A stretch of DNA of 34,718 bases from an uncultured Bacteroidaceae bacterium (lineage in GTDB: Bacteria; Bacteroidota; Bacteroidia; Bacteroidales; Bacteroidaceae). Shown here one piece after another: positions 25,698 through 34,641 of the stretch. The notes beneath the pieces are model-generated. The model made no database searches, was not told where the DNA came from, and was given only the letters and a program-made list of their open reading frames with translations. Each line of letters opens with the position of its first letter. Position 1 is the stretch's first letter. The translations under genes were made by a program, and so were the position numbers. Location: contig CALUJO010000025.1 of assembly GCA_944320965.1 (NCBI GenBank), positions 1-34,718 of the forward strand. Direction: 5' to 3'.

Positions 25698-25738
25698 AAG
25701 GGGGTGCATTAAATTGTTTCAATTTGACACACCCCCTT
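25698..25738 (-). terminator. Terminator of the DUF4494-yggS-DHOD-like operon
   Basis: AAGGGGGTG (25698-25706) pairs with CACCCCCTT (25730-25738), and an inner AAATT/AATTT (25711-25715/25721-25725) extends the structure. On the minus strand it follows the DHOD-like stop by about 13 bases. Only three T residues follow. The arms resemble those of the hairpin at 34642-34676. Confidence 0.65.
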
Positions 25739-25751
25739 GAATAAATATCTT

Positions 25752-26735
25752 TTAACCGTGATAGTATTTCAGGAACTGAGTCCGCTCAAAGAATGAAATC
25801 GATTCATCCGTTGCCGAAAGTTTGCCCTTGAATTCATCTATCGTATTGTAGCCTTTGGCTTCCATCCATTTTGAAAGGCCTTCAAGCATCTGAGGAATTA
25901 CTGTTTCAGCTTTTTCCTTATAAAGCACAGAGCATATTTCTACAGCCGAAGAACCGCAAAGAATTGCCTTTACAACATCTTCAGCAGTATGAACTCCGCC
26001 TGAAACTGCGCAGTCTATATCCTTAACGCTGCCGGAGATAATTCCTGCCCATCTCAATCCGTTAGACAAATCAGAGTTGTGACCTGTAATCTCTCCTGCA
26101 GTATAGCTCATCTTTTCAATGTCTACATCAAATGGATAAAGCTTGTTGAACAGAACAACTCCCTTGGCTCCGTGTCCAGCCAATGCGTTTACAAGGTAAA
26201 CAAGACTGCCTACATTGTTGGCAAGTTTCACTGTTACCGGAATCTTTACTGCCTTGCACAGATCATCAACAATCTGGATAAATCTCATTTCATATTCCTT
26301 GAAAGCTACATCCTTTGAAGTAGGAAGCATCATTATGTTAAGCTCTATGGCATCTGCTCCAGCATTTTCAATCTGTTTTGCAAATTCTGTCCAGCTTCCG
26401 CTTGAATAGCAATTGATGCTTGCAATAACAGGAATAGTGCAGACTTTCTTTGTATCTGCAATAAGTTTGAGATATTCGTTCAGAGTGTGGTTCTTTACAT
26501 ATTCAAAAAGGTAGTCTCCACCTTCTGCACCATAAACGGAAGAATCCATTGCAGCGGCTTCCTTCTGTGCCTGCAACAGGATCTGTTCTTCAAAGATTGA
26601 CTTCAGTACAACAGCTGACGCTCCTTCCTGTTCCAGTTTGAAATTCTTTTCGGCAGTGTTTGTCAAAGACGAACTGCTTATTACAATAGGGTTTTTAAGT
26701 TTCAACCCTGCATATTCAGTCTGTAGATTTTTCAT
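25752..26735 (-). CDS. Dihydroorotate dehydrogenase-like protein
   Basis: The 327-residue protein has the FMN-binding TIM-barrel of class 1 DHODs: LKNPIVISSSSLTN, AVVLKSIFEEQ (Lys45), SGGVHTAEDVVKAILCGSSA. In class 1 enzymes the segment after GADA reads ELNLSCPN, but here it is ELNIMMLPTS (131-140), so the Asn-x-Ser-Cys-Pro-Asn motif is gone. The catalytic Cys is not evident nearby. This fits the known DHOD-like group rather than the pyrimidine enzyme. It follows yggS by 15 bases in a three-gene operon and ends at a strong hairpin. Substrate unknown. Confidence 0.85.
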   Translation of the reverse strand: MKNLQTEYAGLKLKNPIVISSSSLTNTAEKNFKLEQEGASAVVLKSIFEEQILLQAQKEAAAMDSSVYGAEGGDYLFEYVKNHTLNEYLKLIADTKKVCTIPVIASINCYSSGSWTEFAKQIENAGADAIELNIMMLPTSKDVAFKEYEMRFIQIVDDLCKAVKIPVTVKLANNVGSLVYLVNALAGHGAKGVVLFNKLYPFDVDIEKMSYTAGEITGHNSDLSNGLRWAGIISGSVKDIDCAVSGGVHTAEDVVKAILCGSSAVEICSVLYKEKAETVIPQMLEGLSKWMEAKGYNTIDEFKGKLSATDESISFFERTQFLKYYHG

Positions 26736-26750
26736 ATGATTATAAGTTAG

Positions 26751-27407
26751 TTATTTTCTTTCTCCAAAAATCATGCTTCCGACGCGGACCATCGTACTGC
26801 CCTCTTCCACTGCAATCAGATAGTCTTCGGACATACCCATTGATAATGTATCGATATCCGGCAAAGATGTTTTCCTTATTTCGTCAAACAGCTCTTTCAA
26901 AGCCCTGAATTCACGTCTGACTTCGTCCATATCATCTGTAAAGGCAGCCATTCCCATAAGTCCTTTGATTCTTATGTTTTCCAGTGCTTCATTTTTTATT
27001 TCATTGACAGCTTCGCGGCATTCGTCAAACGAGAAGCCGAACTTTGTCTCTTCATCCGAGATATGCACCTGCAACAGGCAGTCAATTACTCTTCCGCATT
27101 TGGCAGCCTGTGTGTTTATTTCCTTAAGCAGGTTTATGCTGTCAACTCCATGTATCAGAGTTACAAACGGAGTGATATACTTAACCTTGTTGGTCTGAAG
27201 ATGCCCGATAAAATGCCATTCTATATCTTTCGGCAGTCTTTCGTGCTTGTCCCTGACCTCAAGCGCCCTGCTTTCCCCGAATATTCTTTGTCCGTGCCTG
27301 TATGCTTCCATAATGTCCTCATCAGGCTTGAACTTTGATACGGCAACCAGAGTCACATTGTCCGGCAGTGATTGTCTGACCTTTTCAAGATTTTCACCGA
27401 CACTCAT
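26751..27407 (-). CDS. yggS: YggS-family PLP-binding protein (PLP homeostasis)
   Basis: The 218-residue protein is a PLP-binding TIM-barrel of the YggS/PROSC family. Lys25 in AVSKFKP is the PLP Schiff-base residue. EWHFIGHLQTNKVKYI, LLQVHISDEETKFGF, LSMGMSEDYLIAVEEGSTMV and IFGERK are family motifs. The usual VGENR reads FGESR here. Members bind PLP without clear enzymatic activity and balance the PLP pool and amino-acid metabolism. It lies between a DUF4494 gene and a DHOD-like gene, with 15 bases on each side. Confidence 0.95.
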   Translation of the reverse strand: MSVGENLEKVRQSLPDNVTLVAVSKFKPDEDIMEAYRHGQRIFGESRALEVRDKHERLPKDIEWHFIGHLQTNKVKYITPFVTLIHGVDSINLLKEINTQAAKCGRVIDCLLQVHISDEETKFGFSFDECREAVNEIKNEALENIRIKGLMGMAAFTDDMDEVRREFRALKELFDEIRKTSLPDIDTLSMGMSEDYLIAVEEGSTMVRVGSMIFGERK

Positions 27408-27422
27408 TTTAACTGTATTTCT

Positions 27423-27893
27423 TTACTGTTTGTTTTCTGTTTCGTATTCAGGCTTTTCATCAACGCCTTCTCCATATGGATAAACATCCATGATTGCTGT
27501 TTCTGCAACCGAAGCAATAACATAGTCAGCCATTGTTCCCTTCATGCCTTCATCTATTTTTGTAAGGGCATCCTTCAGGTCAGAAGCCTGGACAAGCATG
27601 TTTACAGATGTTTTCTTTTCAACTGCAGTCTTTTCGTCAATAGTGATAAACTGCACTTTAGCCTTGAACCATCTGTCACCGTCTTCATTGAAGAAGACTT
27701 CGTTGTAATTGGCTCTCTTTATATCTGTAACAGTAAATTCGCCTGAAACATACTGGCTTACTATTTCAATAATTCTGTTTTCAGCTTCAGTAAAGCTCAT
27801 TGCATCAACTACATACGGTTCCGTTACTTTCTTGTTCATACCATTTTCAGCAACTTTTTCATAACGGACCTTACATTCAAACCATGTGTACAT
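27423..27893 (-). CDS. DUF4494 domain protein
   Basis: The 156-residue protein carries the DUF4494 pattern from its start: MYTWFECKVRYEKVAENG, then EPYVVDAMSFTEAENRI, and WFKAKVQFITIDEKT. It has no signal peptide or membrane helix. The family is found mostly in Bacteroidetes, and I know of no assigned function. It heads the yggS operon and has a TAAATTTG box about 30 bases upstream of its ATG. Confidence 0.85.
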   Translation of the reverse strand: MYTWFECKVRYEKVAENGMNKKVTEPYVVDAMSFTEAENRIIEIVSQYVSGEFTVTDIKRANYNEVFFNEDGDRWFKAKVQFITIDEKTAVEKKTSVNMLVQASDLKDALTKIDEGMKGTMADYVIASVAETAIMDVYPYGEGVDEKPEYETENKQ

Positions 27894-27919
27894 ATTCTAT
27901 TCTGTTTTTATTATTCATG

Positions 27920-27927
27920 CAAATTTA
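27920..27927 (-). promoter_or_regulatory. -7 box for the DUF4494-yggS operon
   Basis: TAAATTTG on the minus strand (27927-27920) matches TAnnTTTG; no -33 TTTG is evident at the usual distance. Confidence 0.5.
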
Positions 27928-28030
27928 TGAATAAAATTAATTACTTTCTCATTTAATACAGTAATAATTATGTATGAATGTCTTTTTTGTAAATAATCAT
28001 AGTTTTATGCTTTTCTTCGCTCTTTTCGGT

Positions 28031-28915
28031 TCAGTAGTCCTGCAAATTCTCCTCTTCCCTGTATTTCTGTGGCGACATTCCTGTCTGTTTCTTGAAAAAT
28101 GTTCCGAAGCTTGACGGGTTAGGGAAATTGAATTCCTCCGAAATTTCCTGTATTGTCTTGTTTGTTCCGTTCAGCATAGAGATACATTTTCTTATTATTG
28201 CCTTGAATACAAGTTCCTGTACGGTATATCCGCATACTGATTTTGACAGTCCGGACAGATATTTGGGTGAAAGGCACAGTTTGTCGGCATAGAACTCCAC
28301 TCCGCGTTCAGCCATGAAATGCTTGTCAATAAGTCTGATGAGACGTAAAAACGTTTCTGTTTTTCTAGCGTTTACAGATTCTCCTTTCAGATATTTGTGC
28401 TGGAATACCGAACACAGACGATATGTAAGTGAAAGCAACAGCAGTTTTCTTTCATAAAAAGCAAAGAGGTCATTTTCAGACGGCTCTACGTTGCCTATCA
28501 GATTAATGTATTCCCACATATCTTCTTCCTCGCCGGTTTGCCATACATAATATGACTGTGGCGACATTTTTGAATACAGATGAACGGAAAATACAAAATT
28601 GCCGACAATGTCCCTAATCTGATCCACCTTATATATTATGATACCTATCTCCATGTCTTCCGATTCTTTTTCCACACAGAAAGGTATTCCTTCGGGAATA
28701 AAGACTGTTTCCCCTGCTATGGCAGAATATTTCCTCCCCATTACGTTGAAGGCAAACCATCCTTTCCGGCAAACGACAAGTCCGATGCCGAAATTCACAA
28801 AATTCCTTTTCATGCTTTCCGGAAAAGAAAAAACCGGACCGCCTGATGAGCAAACATCAGACTTTCCGGTTATATCCTTATCAAGTTTTTCCAGCCTTTT
28901 TAAAATATCATCCAT
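28031..28915 (-). CDS. AraC-family transcriptional regulator
   Basis: The 294-residue protein has a cupin-like N-terminal sensor (about 40-150) and a C-terminal AraC double helix-turn-helix (about 190-288). The latter contains FYADKLCLSPKYLSGLSKSV, TIQEISEEFNFPNPSSFGTF and FKKQTGMSPQKYREE. It is the last gene of the tolC-hlyD-MFS run, 34 bases after the MFS stop. A perfect 10-bp inverted repeat fills most of that gap and ends five bases before its ATG. It may regulate this efflux operon, possibly with a small-molecule effector; that is inference. Confidence 0.9.
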   Translation of the reverse strand: MDDILKRLEKLDKDITGKSDVCSSGGPVFSFPESMKRNFVNFGIGLVVCRKGWFAFNVMGRKYSAIAGETVFIPEGIPFCVEKESEDMEIGIIIYKVDQIRDIVGNFVFSVHLYSKMSPQSYYVWQTGEEEDMWEYINLIGNVEPSENDLFAFYERKLLLLSLTYRLCSVFQHKYLKGESVNARKTETFLRLIRLIDKHFMAERGVEFYADKLCLSPKYLSGLSKSVCGYTVQELVFKAIIRKCISMLNGTNKTIQEISEEFNFPNPSSFGTFFKKQTGMSPQKYREEENLQDY

Positions 28916-28920
28916 ACTGT

Positions 28921-28959
28921 ACTATCTTAGTTAAAGTGCAAGCACCTCGCTAAGATAGT
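28921..28959 (-). promoter_or_regulatory. Hairpin spanning the MFS stop codon and the araC start
   Basis: ACTATCTTAG (28921-28930) is the exact reverse complement of 28950-28959, and GTGC/GCAC forms an inner stem. On the minus strand the first arm contains the last MFS codons and its TAG, and the second arm ends five bases before the araC ATG. There is no T run, so coupling or attenuation fits better than termination. Confidence 0.65.
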
Positions 28960-30602
28960 AATTTTGTATGGATTTCCCGCTTGCGGTATGGATAAACGAG
29001 AACAAATATCATTGAAGCAATACATCCGTAGAATGTCCATCCTGCCAGTTCTTTCACTGCTGCCAGCGTTGCCTGTATCTGTATTTTGCCTTTGGCGGAC
29101 GTTGCTGCCATATTCTGTGCTTCTGTTTCGCTTTTACCCTGCATGCGCATGCCGTAAACCGTCTGGTCATACGAAGCTGCCGACTGCAGGTTTACCCTGT
29201 CAACGTCCTGAGCAAAGCTTGTGACATAATATTGCTGCCTGTTTTGCAGTACATTTGTGTAAAGTGCCGTACCGATTGCCGGTGCAATAACCATTCTCAC
29301 TGTAAGCATTATGCATATCCATGTCGAAAGGAACTTGAACGGCATCCTCTGGTTTGCATGGACTGCAGCAAGCGAATATATAAGCATCATGCCTGTCGAA
29401 CGTATTATTACAGGATATTTCATTCTTTCGTACAAACCTTCGGGCTGCACTTCAAAGTACATGAAGAGCGAGGCAAGACCTATCAGCAGAAAACCTGTTC
29501 CGAATAGATATTTCAGTTTTACCCCTTTTGATGCAAGCGTTATTGCAATTACCGCACCGATAAAGTATCCTGCAATACTCCAGTTGTTCAGACTTGCGTT
29601 CTGCCAGTTGTCAATCTTCATTCCAACTCCGGTATATACATTCACGAGCATTGAACTTGTATTCAGAATCATCAGCAGCATGAACAGTATTACTCCCATG
29701 TTTATGGTTCTCAGTCTGAAAACATCTACAAGGAAGTACGGCGACTTGTGCATCACTTCCATATACACAAACACAACTCCGAAGAAGGCGGCAAGCCAAG
29801 CCGACCTGACAATAGTCGGGTCCGAAAACCAGTCAAGCGTTTTTCCGTATATCAGCACGTAAACAAGGCAAGTAAGCATTGAGCAGAATATTGCCACATT
29901 CCCGAACTTGCTGAATGTAATCGGAAATCTTGCTGTTTCGTAATTGTGGTCAGGCATGGTTACAAATATGACAAGTATTGCAATAAGCATCATTCCCATC
30001 ATATAGTAATACACGTCCTGCCACTGGTATTCGTAAGCCAGCCATGCTGTCAGCGAAGTACCGATTTGTCCCAGAATCATAAACACCAGATAAATGGTGG
30101 GAGAACTTTTGCTTTTCTCTGCATCCAGTTTGTCCCATCCTTCTTCAGTGTCGGGTTCCAGTCCCGGAGTTATGTTTCGTGTGGCCTCCATTCCGAAGGC
30201 ATATTTTATAAGGGTAAAAAGGTTAACCATCATAAGCACCATTCTCAGAAATCCCATTATAAGGCTGCATAGTGCCAGAATAAAGATACTGTCAGTAATG
30301 GCACAGATATAGCTCAGCACATACATTATGGAGAATCCCACTATGCACATCATCTTTTCACGTCTAAGGCATACAAGCTGGTAGAAGAATGGTGCAAATG
30401 CAGCCATGCCTATTGATGTTACAAACCCAACAAACTGGATATGTTCCGACTGTAATCCCAGTCCGCTTGTCATTTCCCCGCTGTTGGCTGTATATACTCC
30501 GCCAACTGTCAGAATAGGAATGAAAAGCAGAATCAGTATTACTATTCCCAACGGCTTCGGAACCCAGTTGTAGAAAGGATAATTTTTATTGTTTGAAACC
30601 AT
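28950..30602 (-). CDS. MFS drug transporter, DHA2 (EmrB-like) type
   Basis: The 550-residue protein has about 14 membrane helices, the DHA2 count, from GIVILILLFIPILTVGGVY at the start to FYGCIASMIFVLVYP at the end. A soluble loop at about 150-165 (PGLEPDTEEGWDKLDAEKSK) separates groups of helices, and a long polar loop near 490-525 precedes the last one. EmrB-type pumps drive drug-proton antiport and work with an HlyD-like adaptor and a TolC channel; both precede it here. The stop codon lies in the left arm of the araC hairpin. Substrate unknown. Confidence 0.88.
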   Translation of the reverse strand: MVSNNKNYPFYNWVPKPLGIVILILLFIPILTVGGVYTANSGEMTSGLGLQSEHIQFVGFVTSIGMAAFAPFFYQLVCLRREKMMCIVGFSIMYVLSYICAITDSIFILALCSLIMGFLRMVLMMVNLFTLIKYAFGMEATRNITPGLEPDTEEGWDKLDAEKSKSSPTIYLVFMILGQIGTSLTAWLAYEYQWQDVYYYMMGMMLIAILVIFVTMPDHNYETARFPITFSKFGNVAIFCSMLTCLVYVLIYGKTLDWFSDPTIVRSAWLAAFFGVVFVYMEVMHKSPYFLVDVFRLRTINMGVILFMLLMILNTSSMLVNVYTGVGMKIDNWQNASLNNWSIAGYFIGAVIAITLASKGVKLKYLFGTGFLLIGLASLFMYFEVQPEGLYERMKYPVIIRSTGMMLIYSLAAVHANQRMPFKFLSTWICIMLTVRMVIAPAIGTALYTNVLQNRQQYYVTSFAQDVDRVNLQSAASYDQTVYGMRMQGKSETEAQNMAATSAKGKIQIQATLAAVKELAGWTFYGCIASMIFVLVYPYRKREIHTKLLS

Positions 30603-30663
30603 AAGTCAAGACAGTTAAATGATTGAACAACTCAAATATAAATACACCGAACCGCTTATTTTA

Positions 30664-31767
30664 CTATAGTTTGGCCTTTACAACAGCCATCATTCCTGCT
30701 GCCAGACGCTCGTTGTCTTCTTCCGAAAGGTCTGTAAAGTCTATCCTTACAGGAATCCTTTGTCTGATTTTTACAAAGTTGCCAGCCGAGTTGTCTGTCG
30801 GTACAAGGGAATACTTGGCTCCTGTTGCTCCGGATATCGCGGTTATCTTTCCCTTGAATTCCCTGTCACTTATGGCATCTACCGTAACAGCCACATCCTG
30901 TCCTACGTGCAGGTTCTCTACCTGTGTTTCCTTATAGTTCGCTATAATCCATTTCTTGCTGTCGGGCATAATATATGTTATAGTCTGTCCTGCTGGTATA
31001 TACTGTCCTTCTTCTATAGCTCTTCTTCCCAGTTTGCCGTCGCATGGGGCAACTACCACAGTATATGAAAGGTTCAGTTTAGCCATTTCCAGAGCGGCTT
31101 TTGCTCTTTGCACGGCAGCCTCAGTGTTTTCCCTTCTTCCCGAAACCTCCTGTACGCCTGAAAGAGCTGCTTTCTGCTGTCTTTTCAGAGCTTCCAGTTT
31201 CTTCTTTGTTGCATCATACTCCGTAGCAATCTGTTCAAGCTGAATCGGTGTTGCTGCATTTCTCTCCAGAAGATTTTCATAACGCTGTCTGTCTTTTTCA
31301 AGTTTTGCAAGACGGATTTCCACTTCTGCAATTGATGCTTCAAATACCGAAGCAGATGCCTGTGTGGTATTCAGCGTACTGTTTATGACAGCATTTCCGG
31401 CAAGGGCGTCTTTCAGTGCGGCTTCTGCCTCCATCACTCTTATTCTGTACTCTCTGTCATCCAGTATAAGCAGCGTATCACCCTTCCTTACCGACTGGTG
31501 TTCGGTGAAGCACACTTTGCTTATGTAGCCCGATGCTCTCAGGTTTACTGGTGATATATATTGTTCAATCTGCGCGTCATTGCTCGTTTCTGTCCTTTTG
31601 TAGTCTATGAATATCATAGTAGTCTGCACAATTCCCACAACCAGGATTGCTATTCCCAGCATGCTTGCCAGCATCTGGCGCTTTTTCTGTCTTCTCAGTT
31701 TCTTGGCCTGTTCGTCAAGTGTATTTCTGTTTTGGCTGTTATTTATATTTGTTTCGTTGGTTTCCAT
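30664..31767 (-). CDS. HlyD/EmrA-family membrane-fusion protein
   Basis: From the ATG at 31767 (METNETN) it has 367 residues; the upstream in-frame TTG is unlikely. A single membrane helix (about 35-57, MLGIAILVVGIVQTTMIFI) follows a short basic cytosolic stretch. Then come a lipoyl/beta-barrel segment (SGYISKVCFTEHQSVRKGDT), long paired coiled coils (about 115-225), and the second half-motif APCDGKLGRRAIEEGQYIP. It bridges the inner-membrane pump to the TolC-type channel. It lies 61 bases before the MFS gene. Confidence 0.92.
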   Translation of the reverse strand: METNETNINNSQNRNTLDEQAKKLRRQKKRQMLASMLGIAILVVGIVQTTMIFIDYKRTETSNDAQIEQYISPVNLRASGYISKVCFTEHQSVRKGDTLLILDDREYRIRVMEAEAALKDALAGNAVINSTLNTTQASASVFEASIAEVEIRLAKLEKDRQRYENLLERNAATPIQLEQIATEYDATKKKLEALKRQQKAALSGVQEVSGRRENTEAAVQRAKAALEMAKLNLSYTVVVAPCDGKLGRRAIEEGQYIPAGQTITYIMPDSKKWIIANYKETQVENLHVGQDVAVTVDAISDREFKGKITAISGATGAKYSLVPTDNSAGNFVKIRQRIPVRIDFTDLSEEDNERLAAGMMAVVKAKL

Positions 31768-31833
31768 ATATGTCAAGTTTATAGTAATTTTTGTATTCTG
31801 TTTTTATTATGAAGAGATAATGTCAGCCTCTTT

Positions 31834-33159
31834 TTATTTTCCCAAAAGTGTTTCTGTCTTGCCCGTTAGCTTTAGCAGTGTCAGATTAGTCATTCTGTAG
31901 TTATAGTGTGCCGTCACATAGTTGTTCTGCGCCTCACTCATTCTCATTTCATCCTGCAGGACTTCTGTCATCGAAGCGATTCCTTCCTTATATCTGTCCG
32001 AAGTTACTTCATATACATCCTCTGCAAGCTTGTAATTGTCCTTCTGCCTGATAAAGTTTCTCTGACTGTTCATCAGATCGTTTGTGGCATTAAGGTATTG
32101 TGTTCTGAAGCTTTTCAGGGCATTTTCATACGAAAGTTTCACATTGTCAATCTCCAGTTTTGCCTTTTTTACTTTTGATCTCTTTTCCAGTCCGTCAAAT
32201 ACAGGTATCCTTAGTGTAAGTCCTATGCCCGAAGAGTTGTACCATTTGCTTGACGGTCCTTCCCTGAACCAGTTCCTTGCCTTGTCTGTAAATGCCGAAT
32301 ACATGAAGTTGCCGGTAAGCATGAGCGAAGGTATATAACCCTGTGAAATCATCTTTTTCTGTTTTTCAGCCAGTTTCATCTGTTGTTCCAGAAGTTGCAG
32401 TTCGTACAGGTTTTCCGAAAGTCCGGACATTTCAACCGGAACAATGTTTTCAGTATCAACTTTTGTAAGCGCAATTTCCTTGTCAGCCGGATAGTCCATT
32501 ACATATTTAAGCATGTTCATCTGCTGCGCCAGCATTGCAACGGCATTGTCATACTGCACTTGCAGGTTCTCAAGATTGATGTTTACCCTTTTCACATCAA
32601 CATCCATTGCCATACCGTTGTCATAGAATGCCATAGTTATGTCTCTCAGTTCTTCCAGTCTTCTTATGTTCTCCTTTACAATGGCAATCTGTTCTGCGGT
32701 ACTCTGTCCAAGATAGTACATCTGCGTAATCTGCATAATCAGGTCTTCCCTTGCCTTTTCATACGACAGTCTGTTTATCCCGTCCATCATTTTCGATATT
32801 GACAATGCTGTCGATACGGTCTGGTTGTATAGCGGCATTTGCAGCTGTAGTCCTGCCGAAGCATTATACTGCAGTGTGTGCGTAACATTATAGGGATTGC
32901 CGTACGCCGACCCGTCAGTAACCGAAACTGGCGGTATGAAATTGTCGTTGAACGATGCCACTGCATTTATCTGCGGCAGCAGTCTTGCCCTGTTTTCCGT
33001 GATTGCATGTTTTCCTTTCTCAACCTCATTTCTCTTGCTTTCAAGAGTAAGGTTATTTTCTATGCCTATATTCAGACACTGTTCCAGGGTCAGTATTTCC
33101 TGTGCATTCATCTGAATCAGTGAACATGATACGGCAAATGTGATTAATAGTTTCTTCAT
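31834..33159 (-). CDS. TolC-family outer-membrane efflux channel
   Basis: The 441-residue protein starts with a signal peptide (KKLLITFAVSCSLIQMNAQ) and shows the paired OEP pattern of long helices: ILTLEQCLNIGIENNLTLES, and DVYEVTSDRYKEGIASMTEV near the end. VTDGSAYGNPYNVTHTLQYN and SSGIGLTLRIPVFDGLEKRS are barrel-strand regions. It forms the outer-membrane duct of the three-part exporter and is the first gene of the operon, with a TATATTTG box 23 bases ahead of its ATG. Confidence 0.92.
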   Translation of the reverse strand: MKKLLITFAVSCSLIQMNAQEILTLEQCLNIGIENNLTLESKRNEVEKGKHAITENRARLLPQINAVASFNDNFIPPVSVTDGSAYGNPYNVTHTLQYNASAGLQLQMPLYNQTVSTALSISKMMDGINRLSYEKAREDLIMQITQMYYLGQSTAEQIAIVKENIRRLEELRDITMAFYDNGMAMDVDVKRVNINLENLQVQYDNAVAMLAQQMNMLKYVMDYPADKEIALTKVDTENIVPVEMSGLSENLYELQLLEQQMKLAEKQKKMISQGYIPSLMLTGNFMYSAFTDKARNWFREGPSSKWYNSSGIGLTLRIPVFDGLEKRSKVKKAKLEIDNVKLSYENALKSFRTQYLNATNDLMNSQRNFIRQKDNYKLAEDVYEVTSDRYKEGIASMTEVLQDEMRMSEAQNNYVTAHYNYRMTNLTLLKLTGKTETLLGK

Positions 33160-33182
33160 ATTGTTGTTTCGTTTATCCGATG

Positions 33183-33190
33183 CAAATATA
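33183..33190 (-). promoter_or_regulatory. -7 box for the efflux operon
   Basis: TATATTTG on the minus strand (33190-33183) matches TAnnTTTG and would start transcription shortly before the tolC-type ATG at 33159. Confidence 0.5.
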
Positions 33191-33355
33191 GACAGTTACA
33201 TATTCACGGGCATTACGGCATTTTCGCTTTGGATGTTCATATTTTCCCTTTTTGCAACATTCGTATTCAACAGTCATCCTGACGGTATGATATAATGTAT
33301 CCTGTCATTATTTTTTATATTTCTCCGTCTTGTTGACTTTCGTCTTCAAATTGAT

Positions 33356-33363
33356 TATTTTTG
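33356..33363 (+). promoter_or_regulatory. -7 box for the ABC permease gene
   Basis: TATTTTTG at 33356-33363 matches TAnnTTTG, with TGTTG at 33331-33335 about 20 bases upstream. It lies 14 bases before the ATG at 33378, so it supports that start over the open upstream frame. Confidence 0.5.
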
Positions 33364-33377
33364 CAGAAAAAACAGAT

Positions 33378-34613
33378 ATGCTGCCAGTATTCATCACAAA
33401 GAAAATATATAAGTCACTTGGAAGTTCCGGTAAGATATCATCTCTTGCCGGAGTAATCTCTGTTGCCGGAATCACACTCGGCATTACTGTCATCCTTATA
33501 TCATTTGCAATTATATTGGGCTTTAAGGGTGAAATAAAGAACAAGATATACGGATTCTGTTCCGATTTGCGTCTTACAAGCCTTGACTACAGCACTTCCT
33601 ACGAGACCTCTCCTGTTATTGTGAACGATTCTGCTTTCAATGCCATAGCGTCTGTTCCGGGCGTTAAGCACGTACAGCGTTATTCCACCAAGCCCGGAAT
33701 GATAAAGACTGCCGATAATTTTGACGGTGTCGTTCTGAAAGGCGTCGACGCCAACTATGATTTCAATTATCTTGAATCAGTTCTTGTAGAAGGAACATTG
33801 CCCGACTATTCCGCCAATGGGTCGGAAAACGATATACTTGTCTCACGTACATTGTGCGACAGGCTCGATCTGAAGCTTGACGACCGCATTTATGTATATT
33901 TCATCGGCACTACGATTCAGGCACGCAAGCTCAGAATATGCGGCATATATAGTACCAATATCAGCAATTACGACAATATATTTATAATTTCGAGCCTTGA
34001 CCTCGTAAACAGGCTCAACAAATGGGACAGCGATATGGTCAGCGGACTTGAAATAGACCTTGCGTCACTTCCGCTTACCGAAGATGTTGTAAGCGGTATA
34101 TACTCTGTTGTTGATTCCTTCAGCAATGATGTTCCGGTAACATTACGCACTCCCGAAGACCTTCATCCGGACATATTTTCCTGGCTTGACATACTTGACA
34201 TGAATGTTCTTGTAATACTCATCCTGATGTTCGGCCTGTCATTCTTTACAATAATCTCAGGTCTTCTGATTATTATTCTCGAAAAGGTAAGTATGATTGG
34301 AACTCTCAAGGCGCTTGGAGCAAACAACAGTACCATAAAGAAGATATTCCTCGGCATATCCTCAATGATTGTTGTCCGCGGACTTCTGATAGGAAATGCA
34401 ATAACGCTTGTTATATATGTAATCCAGAACCGTTTCCACCTGCTGCATCTTGACTCTTCTGTCTATTACATCGACTATGTACCCATGCAGCTTACGGTAT
34501 GGCACGTCATACTTCTTAATGCGGTAACGCTGGTATTTTCAATCCTTGTACTTCTTATTCCGTCGGCTGTCATATCACGTATCAGCCCCACAAAGACAAT
34601 CCGTTTCGATTGA
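33378..34613 (+). CDS. ABC transporter permease, LolC/LolE (FtsX) type
   Basis: From the ATG at 33378 (MLPVFITKKIYKS) it has 411 residues. One helix near residues 20-50 (SLAGVISVAGITLGITVILI) is followed by a large periplasmic MacB-like domain (about 55-265) and three C-terminal helices. The first of these is MNVLVILILMFGLSFFTIIS, and the FtsX-type loop VSMIGTLKALGANNSTIKKI follows it. This is the lipoprotein-releasing permease family. No ATPase gene is in the window, so its partner is elsewhere. It is followed by a strong terminator. Confidence 0.88.
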   Translation: MLPVFITKKIYKSLGSSGKISSLAGVISVAGITLGITVILISFAIILGFKGEIKNKIYGFCSDLRLTSLDYSTSYETSPVIVNDSAFNAIASVPGVKHVQRYSTKPGMIKTADNFDGVVLKGVDANYDFNYLESVLVEGTLPDYSANGSENDILVSRTLCDRLDLKLDDRIYVYFIGTTIQARKLRICGIYSTNISNYDNIFIISSLDLVNRLNKWDSDMVSGLEIDLASLPLTEDVVSGIYSVVDSFSNDVPVTLRTPEDLHPDIFSWLDILDMNVLVILILMFGLSFFTIISGLLIIILEKVSMIGTLKALGANNSTIKKIFLGISSMIVVRGLLIGNAITLVIYVIQNRFHLLHLDSSVYYIDYVPMQLTVWHVILLNAVTLVFSILVLLIPSAVISRISPTKTIRFD

Positions 34614-34641
34614 ATCCGGAAACTTCCGTACAGATATAAAG

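Noticed and set aside
25752..26735. pyrD (dihydroorotate dehydrogenase) for pyrimidine synthesis
   Set aside because: The SCPN motif with the catalytic Cys is missing and the context is yggS, not pyr genes.
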